DNA of 64,000 nucleotides from Chlorobaculum tepidum TLS (lineage in GTDB: Bacteria; Bacteroidota; Chlorobiia; Chlorobiales; Chlorobiaceae): positions 917,109 through 981,108 of the forward strand of contig NC_002932.3 in assembly GCF_000006985.1 (NCBI RefSeq), read 5' to 3'. The position numbers were made by a program, and so were the translations under genes. Each line of letters opens with the position of its first letter. Positions within the stretch are counted from its first letter, which is position 1. This document shows, one piece after another, positions 55,440-64,000 of the stretch. A model generated the notes under the pieces. That model saw only the letters and a program-made list of their open reading frames with translations. It did not search any database and had not been told where the DNA came from.

Positions 55440-56099
55440 ATGAAACAATCCTGGCTTTGGGTATTGCTGCCGTTGGGCATCGTGCTGGCGGTTCTCGCTC
55501 TCTTTTTTGCGCTGTTTTTCGGAAATCTCATCAATGGCGAATTGCAGTTCGCCCCGATTGCTCTTTTTACCCTGTCACTTTCGGCAGGTTCATATGCTCT
55601 CGTTAGGGGATTCCGTCTGGGCTGGAACCTTTCAACCATCATAAGCGCAGTGATTGCGCTGTTTGCGTTTCTTGCCTCCATCGCTGGTCTGACTCTGGAG
55701 CTCCAGGGAATGAGAATCGGGGGGATTATTGCTGGCTTGCTGAGTGTCACCTGCCTGGCCGTTCTTTTTGTGTCAAATGGCATGGATGAAATCTCGGTCG
55801 GCAAAAGAAAAAAGACGGAAATCGCAGCCGGTCCTGCTGAATGGGCTGACCGTATCGAAGCTATTGGGCGTCGCTGCACGAAGCCCGATGTGAGAACCAA
55901 AGTGCTTCGGCTTGGCGGAGAAACCAGATTTCTGACCCCCGGTACAGGCCAGGCGGACCTCATGGTCAACCAGACCATCGGTCGCGCCATCGACGAGCTT
56001 GCGGAAGCGGTCAAGCTGGGCAACGATTCGGCCGCTCTCTCGATGCTGCCAGGTATCAGAAGCCTGTTCGCGCAGAGGGAAAACCAGCTGAAGCCGTAA
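55440..56099 (+). CDS. Four-helix membrane protein of unknown function
   Basis: 219 residues. The first ~115 contain four hydrophobic segments (VLLPLGIVLAVLALFFALFF, FAPIALFTLSLSAGSYALV, STIISAVIALFAFLASIAGL, GGIIAGLLSVTCLAVLFV). A soluble C-terminal part (about 100 residues) is mixed-charge and helical (IGRAIDELAEAVKLGNDSAA). I recognise no family. The gene is flanked by a possible terminator and has normal composition, so it is very likely real. Confidence 0.7.
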   Translation: MKQSWLWVLLPLGIVLAVLALFFALFFGNLINGELQFAPIALFTLSLSAGSYALVRGFRLGWNLSTIISAVIALFAFLASIAGLTLELQGMRIGGIIAGLLSVTCLAVLFVSNGMDEISVGKRKKTEIAAGPAEWADRIEAIGRRCTKPDVRTKVLRLGGETRFLTPGTGQADLMVNQTIGRAIDELAEAVKLGNDSAALSMLPGIRSLFAQRENQLKP

Positions 56100-56155
56100 G
56101 TCTATCATTGGGTAACGAGTGGCGGAAATTTCTGCTGGCGTAGAATAACGTTTTC

Positions 56156-56197
56156 AAAAGGGGCTGTTCCGGAAATAAAATCGGGCCAGCCTCTTTT
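56156..56197 (+). terminator. Probable terminator of the membrane-protein gene
   Basis: AAAAGGGGCTG pairs with CAGCCTCTTTT (one mismatch) around a ~20-base loop. Confidence 0.6.
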
Positions 56198-56308
56198 CAT
56201 TCGGGCTACCATCCTTCTTGCTGCCCGTCGCTTGGGTCAACGTGATTAAGTGTTGAATTTATTATATTAAAAGTCAAAATTTTTGACGAATCAACCTCTG
56301 CTACAGGC

Positions 56309-57352
56309 ATGACTTACCGGAAATATTCATCATTCTTTTTCAGGCTTTCGTCTATTCTGACGATGTTCATGCTGCTTCTTACTGGATGCGCGGGGAAAAA
56401 AAAGGTCTCGGAAAGCAATCCAAACGCTTACAAAGTCGGCCTGGTGTTCGATGTCGGTGGTCGTGGAGACAAGTCGTTCAACGATTTGGCTTATAACGGC
56501 CTTGAACAGGCCAAGAAGAAGCTCGGGATACAGTTCGATTACATCGAGCCATCAGGCGAGGGTGCCGACCGCGAGGCGGCGCTAAGGCAAATGGCCGCCG
56601 ATCCCGATGTCAAGCTGATCATCGGCGTCGGTCTGCTTTTTACCGATGACATTACGGCTATCGCCAAAGAATTCCCCGACAAGAAGTTCGCCTGTATCGA
56701 CTACAATCCACAGCCCGGTGCAGAGATTCCGTCGAACCTCTCCGGCATCGTGTTCGAGGAGAAAAAGGGGTCGTTCCTTGCCGGAGCGATTGCGGCGCTC
56801 GAATCGAAAACCGGCATTATCGGCTTCATCGGCGGCATGGATTCCAACATCATCAGAAAATTCGAGTCCGGCTATATCGAGGGGGCCAAGTATGTCAGGC
56901 CGGACATCAAGCTCATCACCAACTTTATTGGCATGACCGGTAGCGCCTTCAACGATCCGGCCAAAGGCAAGGAAATTGCGCTTGGCCAGTACAGCCAGGG
57001 AGCGGATATTATCTACCAGGCGGCAGGAGCGAGCGGCATGGGCGTCATCGAGGCAGCGCGCGAATCGAAAAAACTCGTGATCTGCACCGATATGGGCCTG
57101 GAGTGGCCTGCTCCGGAGAACATGCTGACCAGCATCAACAAGGCGATCAACAAGGCTGTTCTGACCACAATCGACGAGGCGATGCATGGTAAGTTCGAGG
57201 GCGGAAAGCAGCGAGTGTTCGGTCTCGATAACCGTTATACCGATTACGTCTGGAACAGCGATACCGAAAAATTGATCGATCAGTCCGTGCACGAGCGTAT
57301 CGAGTCGATCCGCAAGGATATTCTGGACGGGAAAATCAAGGTTCAGGAGTAA
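56309..57352 (+). CDS. BMP-family (PnrA/Med) substrate-binding lipoprotein
   Basis: 347 residues. The lipobox LLLTGCAGKK places Cys about residue 27, so the protein is anchored to a membrane after export. The BMP domain, a two-lobed periplasmic-binding fold, has VGLVFDVGGRGDKSFNDLAYNGL (in part GRGDKSFND), GVGLLFTDDI, KKFACIDY and GVIEAARESKKLVI. Such proteins deliver purine nucleosides to ABC importers. No permease or ATPase gene follows; downstream is an unrelated epimerase. Substrate is inferred from the family only. Confidence 0.9.
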   Translation: MTYRKYSSFFFRLSSILTMFMLLLTGCAGKKKVSESNPNAYKVGLVFDVGGRGDKSFNDLAYNGLEQAKKKLGIQFDYIEPSGEGADREAALRQMAADPDVKLIIGVGLLFTDDITAIAKEFPDKKFACIDYNPQPGAEIPSNLSGIVFEEKKGSFLAGAIAALESKTGIIGFIGGMDSNIIRKFESGYIEGAKYVRPDIKLITNFIGMTGSAFNDPAKGKEIALGQYSQGADIIYQAAGASGMGVIEAARESKKLVICTDMGLEWPAPENMLTSINKAINKAVLTTIDEAMHGKFEGGKQRVFGLDNRYTDYVWNSDTEKLIDQSVHERIESIRKDILDGKIKVQE

Positions 57353-57441
57353 AAAGTCATCATAAGACGGATATTGTTCCGGAGATCGAATCCGGGGCGT
57401 CATTCGTCAAAGTACCAGCTCTTCAATACCATAGTGCATTT

Positions 57442-58437
57442 GTGAGAAAGAAAATAGTCGTAACCGGAGGCACCGGGTTCATCGGGTCCCGTCTTGTCCA
57501 CAGGCTGGCTGCGTCTGGCGAAGATGTTTACGTGCTGGTCAGGGCTAGCTCCGATTTAGCCTCTCTCAAGGAGTGCCTTGACCGGATTACTCTCGTTTAC
57601 GGCGATGTGACGGATATCGCTTCGCTTTCCGGAGCGTTTGAGGGAGCTGAAGAGGTCTATCATTGCGCAGGTATCACCTATATGGGCGACCGTAAAAATC
57701 CCCTGTTGCAGAGAATCAATGTCGAAGGCACACAGAACGTGCTCGATGCCTGTCGCCGGGCAAAGGTCAAAAGGGTGGTGCATGTGAGTTCCATCACGGC
57801 GGTGGGAATCAGCGGTCCGAACCGCAAGTTCAACGAGGAGAGCTGCTGGAATTTCGACACTATCGATCTGGAGTATGCCAGGACCAAACATGCTGCGGAA
57901 AAGATCGTCGCCGCAGCGGTGAAAAAAGGTATGGACTGTGTCATCGTGGTGCCGGCATTTGTCTTCGGTGCGGGTGATATCAATTTTAACGCCGGGCGCA
58001 TCATCAAGGATGTCTACAAGCGCAAGATGCCGTTTTATCCATTGGGAGGAATATGCGTAGTGGATGTGGAGATCGTGGTTGACTGTCTCATTGCAGCCAT
58101 GAAGAAAGGGCGCACGGGCGAGCGCTATATTGTCGGCGGCGACAATGTTTCGTTCAAAGAATTGGCCCAGACGATCATGGATGTCACCGGCGTGCACCAG
58201 CGTTCCTTTCCGCTGCCGATCTGGGCAGCTCATGCGGTCAGTTTTCTCCTTAAGTTCAGTCCGGAAAGGAAAAAGATTTCGAAGCTGTTCAACATGACCA
58301 TGTTCACCGTGGCCTCGAAATTTTTGTATTTCGATTCGTCGAAAGCCCAGCGGGAATTGGGTATGCGCTATGAACCGTTTGCAGAGAGCATCCGGCGGAC
58401 GTTTGAATGGTATCGTGAACGCCGTATGCTGAACTGA
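57442..58437 (+). CDS. NAD-dependent epimerase/dehydratase (extended SDR)
   Basis: 331 residues with a GTG start at 57442. The Rossmann motif VTGGTGFIGSRLVHRL lies at residues 6-21, SSITAV supplies the catalytic Ser region, and YARTKHAAEKIV the YxxxK pair. The sequence is close in style to dihydroflavonol-4-reductase-like and HpnA-like (hopanoid-associated) proteins. The substrate is probably a sugar nucleotide or a small ketone; it cannot be settled. It follows the lipoprotein gene by ~90 bp. Confidence 0.88.
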   Translation: MRKKIVVTGGTGFIGSRLVHRLAASGEDVYVLVRASSDLASLKECLDRITLVYGDVTDIASLSGAFEGAEEVYHCAGITYMGDRKNPLLQRINVEGTQNVLDACRRAKVKRVVHVSSITAVGISGPNRKFNEESCWNFDTIDLEYARTKHAAEKIVAAAVKKGMDCVIVVPAFVFGAGDINFNAGRIIKDVYKRKMPFYPLGGICVVDVEIVVDCLIAAMKKGRTGERYIVGGDNVSFKELAQTIMDVTGVHQRSFPLPIWAAHAVSFLLKFSPERKKISKLFNMTMFTVASKFLYFDSSKAQRELGMRYEPFAESIRRTFEWYRERRMLN

Positions 58438-58538
58438 CGCCGCGTCTCATCTGGGAGCAAGTATTGTTTTATGCTGGTGCCTGCCTGTAGCCGGTCAAAA
58501 GCCTTCAACACCTCAGTCATCGAGAGGAGGATTGTCCC

Positions 58539-60500
58539 ATGCAAACAACCACTCCGTCGAATATCATCGTCGAAAGGGTAGCCGCCGATCTGGGCAAATA
58601 TCCGCCGTTCGATCGTCTCAGTCTCGACAAAAACCGGAAAATCGCCGCTTCGCTTGCCGTGGAGTATCATGAAGAGGGGGAAACGCTTTTCAGGAAAGGA
58701 GATGAACTCGGCAGGTTTTCCTACATGGTCATGAAGGGTGCCGTGCGCCTGTTCGATTTGATTGATGGCGAAGAGGTGCTCGTCGATCTGTGCGATGAAG
58801 GCGACCTGTTCGGTGTGCGCGCCATATTCGGCACCAGCACTTACCTGCTCTCGGCGCAGGTGGTCGAGGAGAGTCTGCTGTTTGCCATTCCGGTCGAAAC
58901 CATCAAGGAGCTGGTTCAGTCGGAGCCATCGGTCGCGGCATACTTCACCGGCGCGATCGCCCGCAGCGTGCAGCATATCGAGCACTCCCTCTCCGAGGCC
59001 ATCGACACGCGAAGGAGCCTGATGGAGACCGGGGGCGGCAGCCTGCTCGCCAACGAGACGCTGGTGGTCGACCAGGTGCGCAACGTCATCACCTGCGCCC
59101 CCGGTATCCCGATCCGTGAAGCGGCCAAAATTATGTCCGAAAACAACATCGGCTCGATTATCGTCGTTGCGGAAAACCGCCATCCGCTCGGCATCATTAC
59201 CGATACCGATCTGCGCAAGAAGGTGGTGGCGATCGCCGGACAGGTCAACGAGCGTCCTGTCAGCGAAATCATGACAAGCCCGGTCTATACTATCACCGCC
59301 GGAAAGACGGTGGCTGATATGATGATGCTCATGGTCAGGACCAAGCTTCGTCACTTCTGCATCACCGAAGACGGCACGGCAGACACACCAGTCATCGGCA
59401 TCATCTCCGAGCACGACATCGTCACCTCCGAAGGGATCAACCCCGCCGTGATCATGAAGGCAATCATGCAGTCCGAGAGCGTCGAGCAGCTCTCGCAAGA
59501 GCGGGAGAAAGCTGAAAAGCTGCTGAAGATGTACATTGCTCAGGACGTGGCCATCCATTTCATCTCGAATATTTTTACCGAACTGAACGATGCGCTGATC
59601 GTCAAGGCGATCGAGTTTTCGGTTGCCGACATGAAGCGAGAGGGAATCGACCTGCCCGACATCGAGTTCTGCTGGCTTTCGCTCGGCAGCGAGGGGCGCA
59701 AGGAGCAACTGCTCAGAACCGATCTGGATAATGCCATTCTTTTCCGCGATCCCGAAAATGAGGCTTCGCGCGAGACCGTGCAGCGAGTATTTCTCGAACT
59801 CGGCAAACGGGTCACCGCCATTCTGGTTGCCTGCGGTTTCAAACCATGCCCGGCGGAAATCATGGCGAGCAATCCTGAATGGTGCCAGCCGCTGAGCGGA
59901 TGGATGAACTATTTCCGCAAATGGATCGGCACACCCGAGCCGAAGGCTTTGATGAACTCGACCATCTTTTTCGATTTCAGACCGGTCTATGGGAGTACGG
60001 CCCTTGCTCTTGAAATGAAGCGTGAAATCAATACGGAGATCGCGCGTGGTCGTGGTTTTTTACAATTCTTTGCGAAGAATGCCTTGCAGAATCCGCCACC
60101 ACTGGGCTTTTTCCGGAACTTCCTGGTCGAAAAGAGCCGTGAACATGCTCACGAGTTCGATATCAAGGCGCGCGCCTTGATGCCGCTTTCGGATGCTGCC
60201 AGGGTGTTGGCATGTGAATTCGGAGTGACCGATTTTCTTGGCACGGTCGAACGTTTCCGGCGTATCGGTCAGTTGCTGCCATCGTTTCAGGAGCTTGCCG
60301 AAGAGGCTGCTCAAGGCTACGAGTTCCTTATGCGCCTGCGTACCGAGCACGGCCTGGCCGAAAAGTCTTCTGGGCGATACATCGATCCGAAACACCTTAA
60401 CAAAATGCAGCGCCAGAAGCTGAGAGATCTTTTTACAACCATTGGCAAGGTTCAAAGCATGTTGAACCTCCGTTACCAGCTCGACTACATTCGTGCTTGA
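58539..60500 (+). CDS. cNMP-binding / CBS-pair / DUF294 nucleotidyltransferase-like regulator
   Basis: 653 residues with four parts: a Crp-like cyclic-nucleotide-binding domain (about 15-135; VMKGAVRLFDLIDGEEVLVDL), a tandem CBS pair (about 170-305; SEIMTSPVYTITAGKTVADM), a DUF294 nucleotidyltransferase domain (about 335-480; CWLSLGSEGRKEQLLRTDLDNAI with the G-S...R..Q....D.D pattern), and a helical substrate-binding domain. Proteins of this build are found next to acetate-type symporters and exonucleases, and probably sense nucleotides; the output is unknown. ATG follows GAGAGGAGG. Its stop overlaps the exonuclease start by 8 bp. Confidence 0.9.
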   Translation: MQTTTPSNIIVERVAADLGKYPPFDRLSLDKNRKIAASLAVEYHEEGETLFRKGDELGRFSYMVMKGAVRLFDLIDGEEVLVDLCDEGDLFGVRAIFGTSTYLLSAQVVEESLLFAIPVETIKELVQSEPSVAAYFTGAIARSVQHIEHSLSEAIDTRRSLMETGGGSLLANETLVVDQVRNVITCAPGIPIREAAKIMSENNIGSIIVVAENRHPLGIITDTDLRKKVVAIAGQVNERPVSEIMTSPVYTITAGKTVADMMMLMVRTKLRHFCITEDGTADTPVIGIISEHDIVTSEGINPAVIMKAIMQSESVEQLSQEREKAEKLLKMYIAQDVAIHFISNIFTELNDALIVKAIEFSVADMKREGIDLPDIEFCWLSLGSEGRKEQLLRTDLDNAILFRDPENEASRETVQRVFLELGKRVTAILVACGFKPCPAEIMASNPEWCQPLSGWMNYFRKWIGTPEPKALMNSTIFFDFRPVYGSTALALEMKREINTEIARGRGFLQFFAKNALQNPPPLGFFRNFLVEKSREHAHEFDIKARALMPLSDAARVLACEFGVTDFLGTVERFRRIGQLLPSFQELAEEAAQGYEFLMRLRTEHGLAEKSSGRYIDPKHLNKMQRQKLRDLFTTIGKVQSMLNLRYQLDYIRA

Positions 60501-61191
60501 GCTTGCCCGCAAAATCCAGGCGTCGAGGCGCTGCCGCAAAGGTTTGCTGCCGGAAAACATTTGCCGGTACGTCAGCCTGTTCGACCACCCGTTACAGCGC
60601 AATACACCGCTTGACGAGCTGCGTTTCGTCATTTTCGATACAGAAACCAGCGGTTTCGATCTCGTCAAAGACCGAATACTTTCAATTGGCGCAGTGTCCA
60701 TGAAGGGCTCGACCATCGACATCGCCGATTCGTTCGAGGTGCTGCTTCGCCAGGAAGCTATTGGCGGCAAGGATGCGGTCAGCGTACATGGAATCCTGAA
60801 GCGGGATCTTACCCAGGGGATGGAGGAGGGCGAGGCGGTATGCCGTTTTCTCGATTATCTCGGCAACGGAGTGATTGTGGCGCATCACGCTGATTTTGAT
60901 ATCGCCATGGTTAACCGTGTGCTCTCGCAGCGGTACGGCATCAAGCTGTTGAACGAGGCGCTCGATACGGCCAGTTTTGCCAAGCGGCTCGAAAAAGGGC
61001 CATATTATAATCTTGCTCACAAAAGCGGAGAGTATCGTCTCGACAATCTCTGTGCCCGCTATGGCATCTGTCTCTACGATCGCCACACCTCAGCCGGCGA
61101 CGCCTACCTCACCGCCCAGCTCTTCCAGCGCCTCCTCGCCGTCGGGCGAAAAGCAGGCATTGACACGCTTGGGAAGTTATTGCTGAAGTGA
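60493..61191 (+). CDS. DnaQ-like 3'-5' exonuclease (DEDDh)
   Basis: 232 residues with a GTG start overlapping the preceding gene by 8 bp. The exonuclease motifs are IFDTETSGFD (Exo I), IVAHHADFDIAM (Exo II) and HTSAGDA (Exo IIIh). It lacks the polymerase-binding tail known for the replicative epsilon subunit, and is paired with the cNMP/CBS/DUF294 gene, so a regulatory or RNA/nucleotide-related role is more likely than proofreading. The first ~50 residues form a helical lead-in typical for this paired type. Confidence 0.88.
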   Translation: MLELARKIQASRRCRKGLLPENICRYVSLFDHPLQRNTPLDELRFVIFDTETSGFDLVKDRILSIGAVSMKGSTIDIADSFEVLLRQEAIGGKDAVSVHGILKRDLTQGMEEGEAVCRFLDYLGNGVIVAHHADFDIAMVNRVLSQRYGIKLLNEALDTASFAKRLEKGPYYNLAHKSGEYRLDNLCARYGICLYDRHTSAGDAYLTAQLFQRLLAVGRKAGIDTLGKLLLK

Positions 61192-61295
61192 GAACTTTCT
61201 GATAATCGAAATCGGTTTGGTCGCCTTCATCGAACGGTCGTGATAAATCAGGTTCCGATAGCGGTTTGGATAGAGAGGAATGAAATAGCTGTTGG

Positions 61296-62096
61296 TCAGG
61301 ATCGGGATACCAACAGGCGAGCAAGCAACATCATGCGCGGGGAGGTTGCTTCGTCAAACGGGCTGCCCTCATAGTCGCCGACTACTCGTTCAACAGCAAA
61401 GCCGCCCGATTCGAGCAGCGAGAAGGCCTCAGCCGGGCTGTATATCCGGACCGACTCGGTAAAAGAGTGCTTCCTGCCGTTGGCCTCATGCAGGGTGATC
61501 TTTTTGGTGACATGGCGTTCGGAAAGCGTGCGCTCTTCGATAATCGACAGTGATTCGGAGTTTCGTTCAGTGCGCGGGGTAAACTGGCTTTTCAGTTGCA
61601 CGGGATTGATCAGGTCGAGCACGTACCAGCCGCCGGGGTTGAGCAGGGAAGCTATATTGGCGATCACATCACGATCTTCCTGATCGGTTTCGAAGTAGCC
61701 GAAACTTGAAAACAGTTGAGCGATAAGGTCAAACCGGCGTTCGAAGCGGATCGTTCTCATATCCTGCCGGCTGAACTCCATGTTGATTCCCTCTGCCTTG
61801 GCCTGCTTTCGGGCTTGGTCGAGCAGGTAAGGGGAGAGGTCGTTGGCCGTTACACGCAGACCTGTCCGGGCGAAGGAAAGCGCATGGCGTCCCGCGCCAC
61901 AGGCGATGTCGAGAACGGAGTGCGGGGGCTGCCATGCCGGATCAATGCCGGTCAGGTCGAGAATGGTACGCACACAGCGCTCCGCCTCTTCGGCGTCTCG
62001 GTGATGATAAACCTTGAGATAGAGGGGATGGTCGAACCACTCTTCGAACCATTCCCGGGCGTTTTTTCCCCGGGAATGAGATTGGTGATCGCTCAT
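61296..62096 (-). CDS. Class I SAM-dependent methyltransferase
   Basis: 266 residues from ATG 62096 (MSDHQSHSRGKNAREWFEEW), chosen because a longer frame to 62228 would overlap the small basic gene. Motif I is SVLDIACGAGRHALSFA, motif II-like NDLSPYLLDQARKQA, and AQLFSSFGYF and NPGGWYVLDLINP follow. The substrate is unknown; proteins like this are annotated as SAM methyltransferases without role. It ends 105 bp after the convergent exonuclease gene. Confidence 0.88.
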   Translation of the reverse strand: MSDHQSHSRGKNAREWFEEWFDHPLYLKVYHHRDAEEAERCVRTILDLTGIDPAWQPPHSVLDIACGAGRHALSFARTGLRVTANDLSPYLLDQARKQAKAEGINMEFSRQDMRTIRFERRFDLIAQLFSSFGYFETDQEDRDVIANIASLLNPGGWYVLDLINPVQLKSQFTPRTERNSESLSIIEERTLSERHVTKKITLHEANGRKHSFTESVRIYSPAEAFSLLESGGFAVERVVGDYEGSPFDEATSPRMMLLARLLVSRS

Positions 62097-62137
62097 GAGA
62101 TGAGACCAGGCAAAAAAGCAGGGCGGTTTTGCCGGGA

Positions 62138-62329
62138 TTACTTGCCCTGGCCAGCCATCGCTTTTTTCAGGACGTCGAGTTCGTTCTCGCCATTGGGAAT
62201 GCGGACGCTCTTCTCGACGAATTTCCATGCATTGGTTTTTTCGGACTTCACCGAATAGACCAGCTTCGCCATTTTGAAATCAACAGTGCCTTTTTTCTGC
62301 TTGTCACCGAACGTTTGTTTCTTGGCCAT
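62138..62329 (-). CDS. Small basic protein of unknown function
   Basis: 63 residues, Lys-rich: MAKKQTFGDKQKKGTVDF, then KMAKLVYSVKSEKTNAWKF, then VRIPNGENELDVLKKAMAG. The pattern MAKK...K....V..V.S.KT.A..F resembles small ribosome-linked or DUF4295-like proteins of the Bacteroidetes/Chlorobi group, but I cannot confirm. It precedes the methyltransferase by 41 bp on the same strand. Confidence 0.65.
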   Translation of the reverse strand: MAKKQTFGDKQKKGTVDFKMAKLVYSVKSEKTNAWKFVEKSVRIPNGENELDVLKKAMAGQGK

Positions 62330-62451
62330 AGGTCGTGTATATAAAATGCTTTGGGTTGATGCTGTACAACAAATTCAACTAAAAAGATAGTGAAAGTAAG
62401 AAAAATAGTGTAAAGAAAAAAGATAAAACACTTTGTTTCCATTTGGCACGT

Positions 62452-63771
62452 TCAGCGCATGATGAGCTTGCTGTTATGGTAGATACCCAGTGCTCTGCCT
62501 TTGAGCTTGCGTCCCATGAAGGGAGTGTTTCTCGACTTCGAGCCGAAATCCGATTCGCTGACTATCCACTCGCAGTCGGGATCGATGATGGTGAGGTTGG
62601 CTTTGCGACCCGCCCGGAAAAGGATGGTTTCGAGGCCCATGATGCGTCTCGGATTGGTTGAAAGCAGCTCGATGGCTTGCGACAGGGTGATGACTCCTTT
62701 GTCCACCAGTTCGGTGATGGTCAGGCCGAGTGAGGTTTCAAGGCCGATGATGCCGAACGCCGCCTGATCGGGCGGACACTCCTTTTCGTGCTTGGCATGA
62801 GGGGCATGATCGGTGGCGATAGCATCGATGGTGCCGTCCCGCAGTCCTTCGATGAGGGCGTCGCGGTTTTCCACCGAAGCGAGCGGGGGCTTCATGATGA
62901 AGTTGCCTTTTTCGATGCTGCTCGACAGATCGTGCTCGGTCAGGGTGAAGTGGTGTGGCGTTACTTCGCAGGTGACCTTCAGCCCCGCGGCTTTTGCCTT
63001 GCGCACCAGAGCGACCGATTCTGCGGTGCTGATGTGCGCCACGTGGTAGCGCGGTTCCGCTACGGCTCCGTTCAGTTTGTGCTTTTTCAGCCAGGCGATG
63101 AGTTGCAGGTCGCGGGCGATCATGATCGGTTCGGCCACTTCGGGAATCCCTTTCAGCCCGAGCATCGCCGAGACTGCGCCATCGTTCATGATGCCGCCAG
63201 CGGTGAGGTGCTTGTCTTCAGCGTGCTGGATCAGGAGCAGGTCGAAGTTGGCGGCATATTCGATGGCGAGGCGCATGATCTGTGAGCTCTGGATGGCCGT
63301 GCCGTCATCCGAAACGGCCTTGACGCTGTACGAAGCGTATTTGCCATACGGCGCGAGCGCTTCGCCCCGGCTTTCGACAGTCATGGCGCCAATCACCTCG
63401 AGGTCGATCGGCAGTCCGGCGCTGTGATGGCGGATGTAGGCTACGCCGAGCGGGCTGTCGATGACCGGCCTGGTGTTCGGCATGAGCGCTACACCGGTGA
63501 ACCCGCCGGCAACAGCAGCGGCGGAGCCGGTTTCAAGCGTCTCCTTGTATTCCTGTCCAGGTTCCCTGAAGTGGCAGTGCATATCGAAAAGGCCTGGAGC
63601 GAGCACCTTGCCTGCGAGATCGATGACGTTGTCTTCCGCCTTCGCCGGGATTGATTCGCCTCCAGTCGCGACCGCCTCGATGAGGCCGTCGTCGCCTATC
63701 TTTATCGAACCGACGGTATCGAGATTTTCAGCGGGATTCAGCAGTCTTGCGTTCAGAAACAGAGTGCTCAT
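62452..63771 (-). CDS. pyrC: Dihydroorotase (type I)
   Basis: Closes carbamoyl aspartate to dihydroorotate in pyrimidine synthesis. The 439-residue protein of the amidohydrolase superfamily has the zinc motif LFDMHCHFREPGQEYKET, further ligands in HHFTLTEHDL and HISTAESV, and the C-terminal ATDHAPHAKHEKECPPDQA with the catalytic Asp. Length and motif order are typical for class I (PyrC of the long type). It is followed at 19 bp by the end of a FAH-family gene upstream on the same strand. Confidence 0.95.
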   Translation of the reverse strand: MSTLFLNARLLNPAENLDTVGSIKIGDDGLIEAVATGGESIPAKAEDNVIDLAGKVLAPGLFDMHCHFREPGQEYKETLETGSAAAVAGGFTGVALMPNTRPVIDSPLGVAYIRHHSAGLPIDLEVIGAMTVESRGEALAPYGKYASYSVKAVSDDGTAIQSSQIMRLAIEYAANFDLLLIQHAEDKHLTAGGIMNDGAVSAMLGLKGIPEVAEPIMIARDLQLIAWLKKHKLNGAVAEPRYHVAHISTAESVALVRKAKAAGLKVTCEVTPHHFTLTEHDLSSSIEKGNFIMKPPLASVENRDALIEGLRDGTIDAIATDHAPHAKHEKECPPDQAAFGIIGLETSLGLTITELVDKGVITLSQAIELLSTNPRRIMGLETILFRAGRKANLTIIDPDCEWIVSESDFGSKSRNTPFMGRKLKGRALGIYHNSKLIMR

Positions 63772-63789
63772 GGTCGGGGAATGAATAGT

Positions 63790-64000
63790 TCAGGAAACAG
63801 TCGCCTGGAGCGATACCAGTATTTTTGCCTGCGAATGGTCGTCGGCAGTTTCAAGCGAAACGTCGAGACGATCGCCCGGCAGCACGCTTCCGACGCCCGC
63901 AGGAGTGCCGGTAAAGACAAGGTCTCCGGCTCGCAGCCCGTAAATATACGATAAATAATGCACCAGATAGGCCGGTGAAAAAGTCATTTTCGAGACCTTC
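63790..64000 (-). CDS. Fumarylacetoacetate hydrolase family protein (5' part outside window)
   Basis: The visible ~70 C-terminal residues read KVSKMTFSPAYLVHYLSYIYG, then DLVFTGTPAGVGSVLPGD and RLDVSLETADDHS. The TGTPAGVG motif near the end of the fold is characteristic of the FAH superfamily, which includes oxaloacetate decarboxylases, acylpyruvases and related hydrolases. The metal-binding part lies beyond base 64000, so the reaction cannot be judged. It is transcribed toward pyrC and may share its message. Confidence 0.88.
   Translation of the reverse strand, partial: KVSKMTFSPAYLVHYLSYIYGLRAGDLVFTGTPAGVGSVLPGDRLDVSLETADDHSQAKILVSLQATVS

Overview
The window reads as a chromosomal segment of a green sulfur bacterium, most likely Chlorobaculum or a close relative. 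This rests on gene content (a sox thiosulfate-oxidation cluster ending in soxW followed by a sulfide:quinone oxidoreductase, an ArsA-like ATPase with a C-terminal Hsp20-like part, a TorF-type porin with amt/PII), a moderately high GC background, and many genes without a clear Shine-Dalgarno. No rRNA or tRNA gene was seen. The genus is an inference from content; no database was searched.

Layout. 0-9 kb: housekeeping genes mostly on the minus strand (cfa, cut by the window edge; a STAS protein with an AT-hook tail; miaA; maf; a Na+/solute symporter; a PfkB kinase; a GH13-like protein), then truA. 9-20 kb: lytic transglycosylase, ArsA-like ATPase, DAHP synthase, a small membrane protein, a GNAT-like protein, an amt-PII-porin nitrogen operon (minus), an anti-sigma kinase and pgi. 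20-25 kb: purB, CCA-adding enzyme, a Gfo/Idh/MocA oxidoreductase and an MFS exporter (minus). 25.5-27.3 kb: an AT-rich foreign-looking OLD-family ATPase/TOPRIM nuclease whose tail carries two perfect in-frame tandem duplications.

27-40.4 kb: a variable zone. It has intact genes (deaminase, SDR, OGG-like glycosylase, MazF-like toxin, RNB exonuclease, PhnA, a DsrE-like periplasmic protein, MntH, Usp, a glycine-rich exported protein). Between them lie at least five decayed genes: an antitoxin tail, a single-base frameshifted hypothetical, an amber-interrupted and truncated voltage-gated-type ion channel, a 52-codon sirtuin deletion relic, and the last 58 codons of a di-haem cytochrome c peroxidase.

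40.7-49.1 kb: sulfur oxidation island soxF-X-Y-Z-A-K-B-W plus sqr, all on the plus strand. The products are periplasmic or membrane-bound and would feed electrons from sulfide and thiosulfate to the photosynthetic chain. soxCD is absent here.

49.3-53.9 kb: an alternative N-type F-ATPase operon (atpD-C-Q-R-B, minus strand) that stops 17 codons into atpE, where it is joined to a truncated ISL3-family transposase. The remaining subunit genes (rest of atpE, atpF, atpA, atpG) are missing. The start of atpD also lies at a C8A7 homopolymer.

53.9-64 kb: RhlE-type helicase, a membrane protein, a BMP-family lipoprotein, an NAD-dependent epimerase, a cNMP/CBS/DUF294 regulator overlapping a DnaQ-like exonuclease, a SAM methyltransferase, a small basic protein, dihydroorotase, and the end of a fumarylacetoacetate-hydrolase-family gene.

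No wholly new multi-gene system is evident. The strongest unusual signals are the IS-truncated N-ATPase, homopolymer tracts at two translation starts, the repeat-tailed OLD-like nuclease, the GH13 protein with altered catalytic positions, and the concentration of gene relics beside the sox island.
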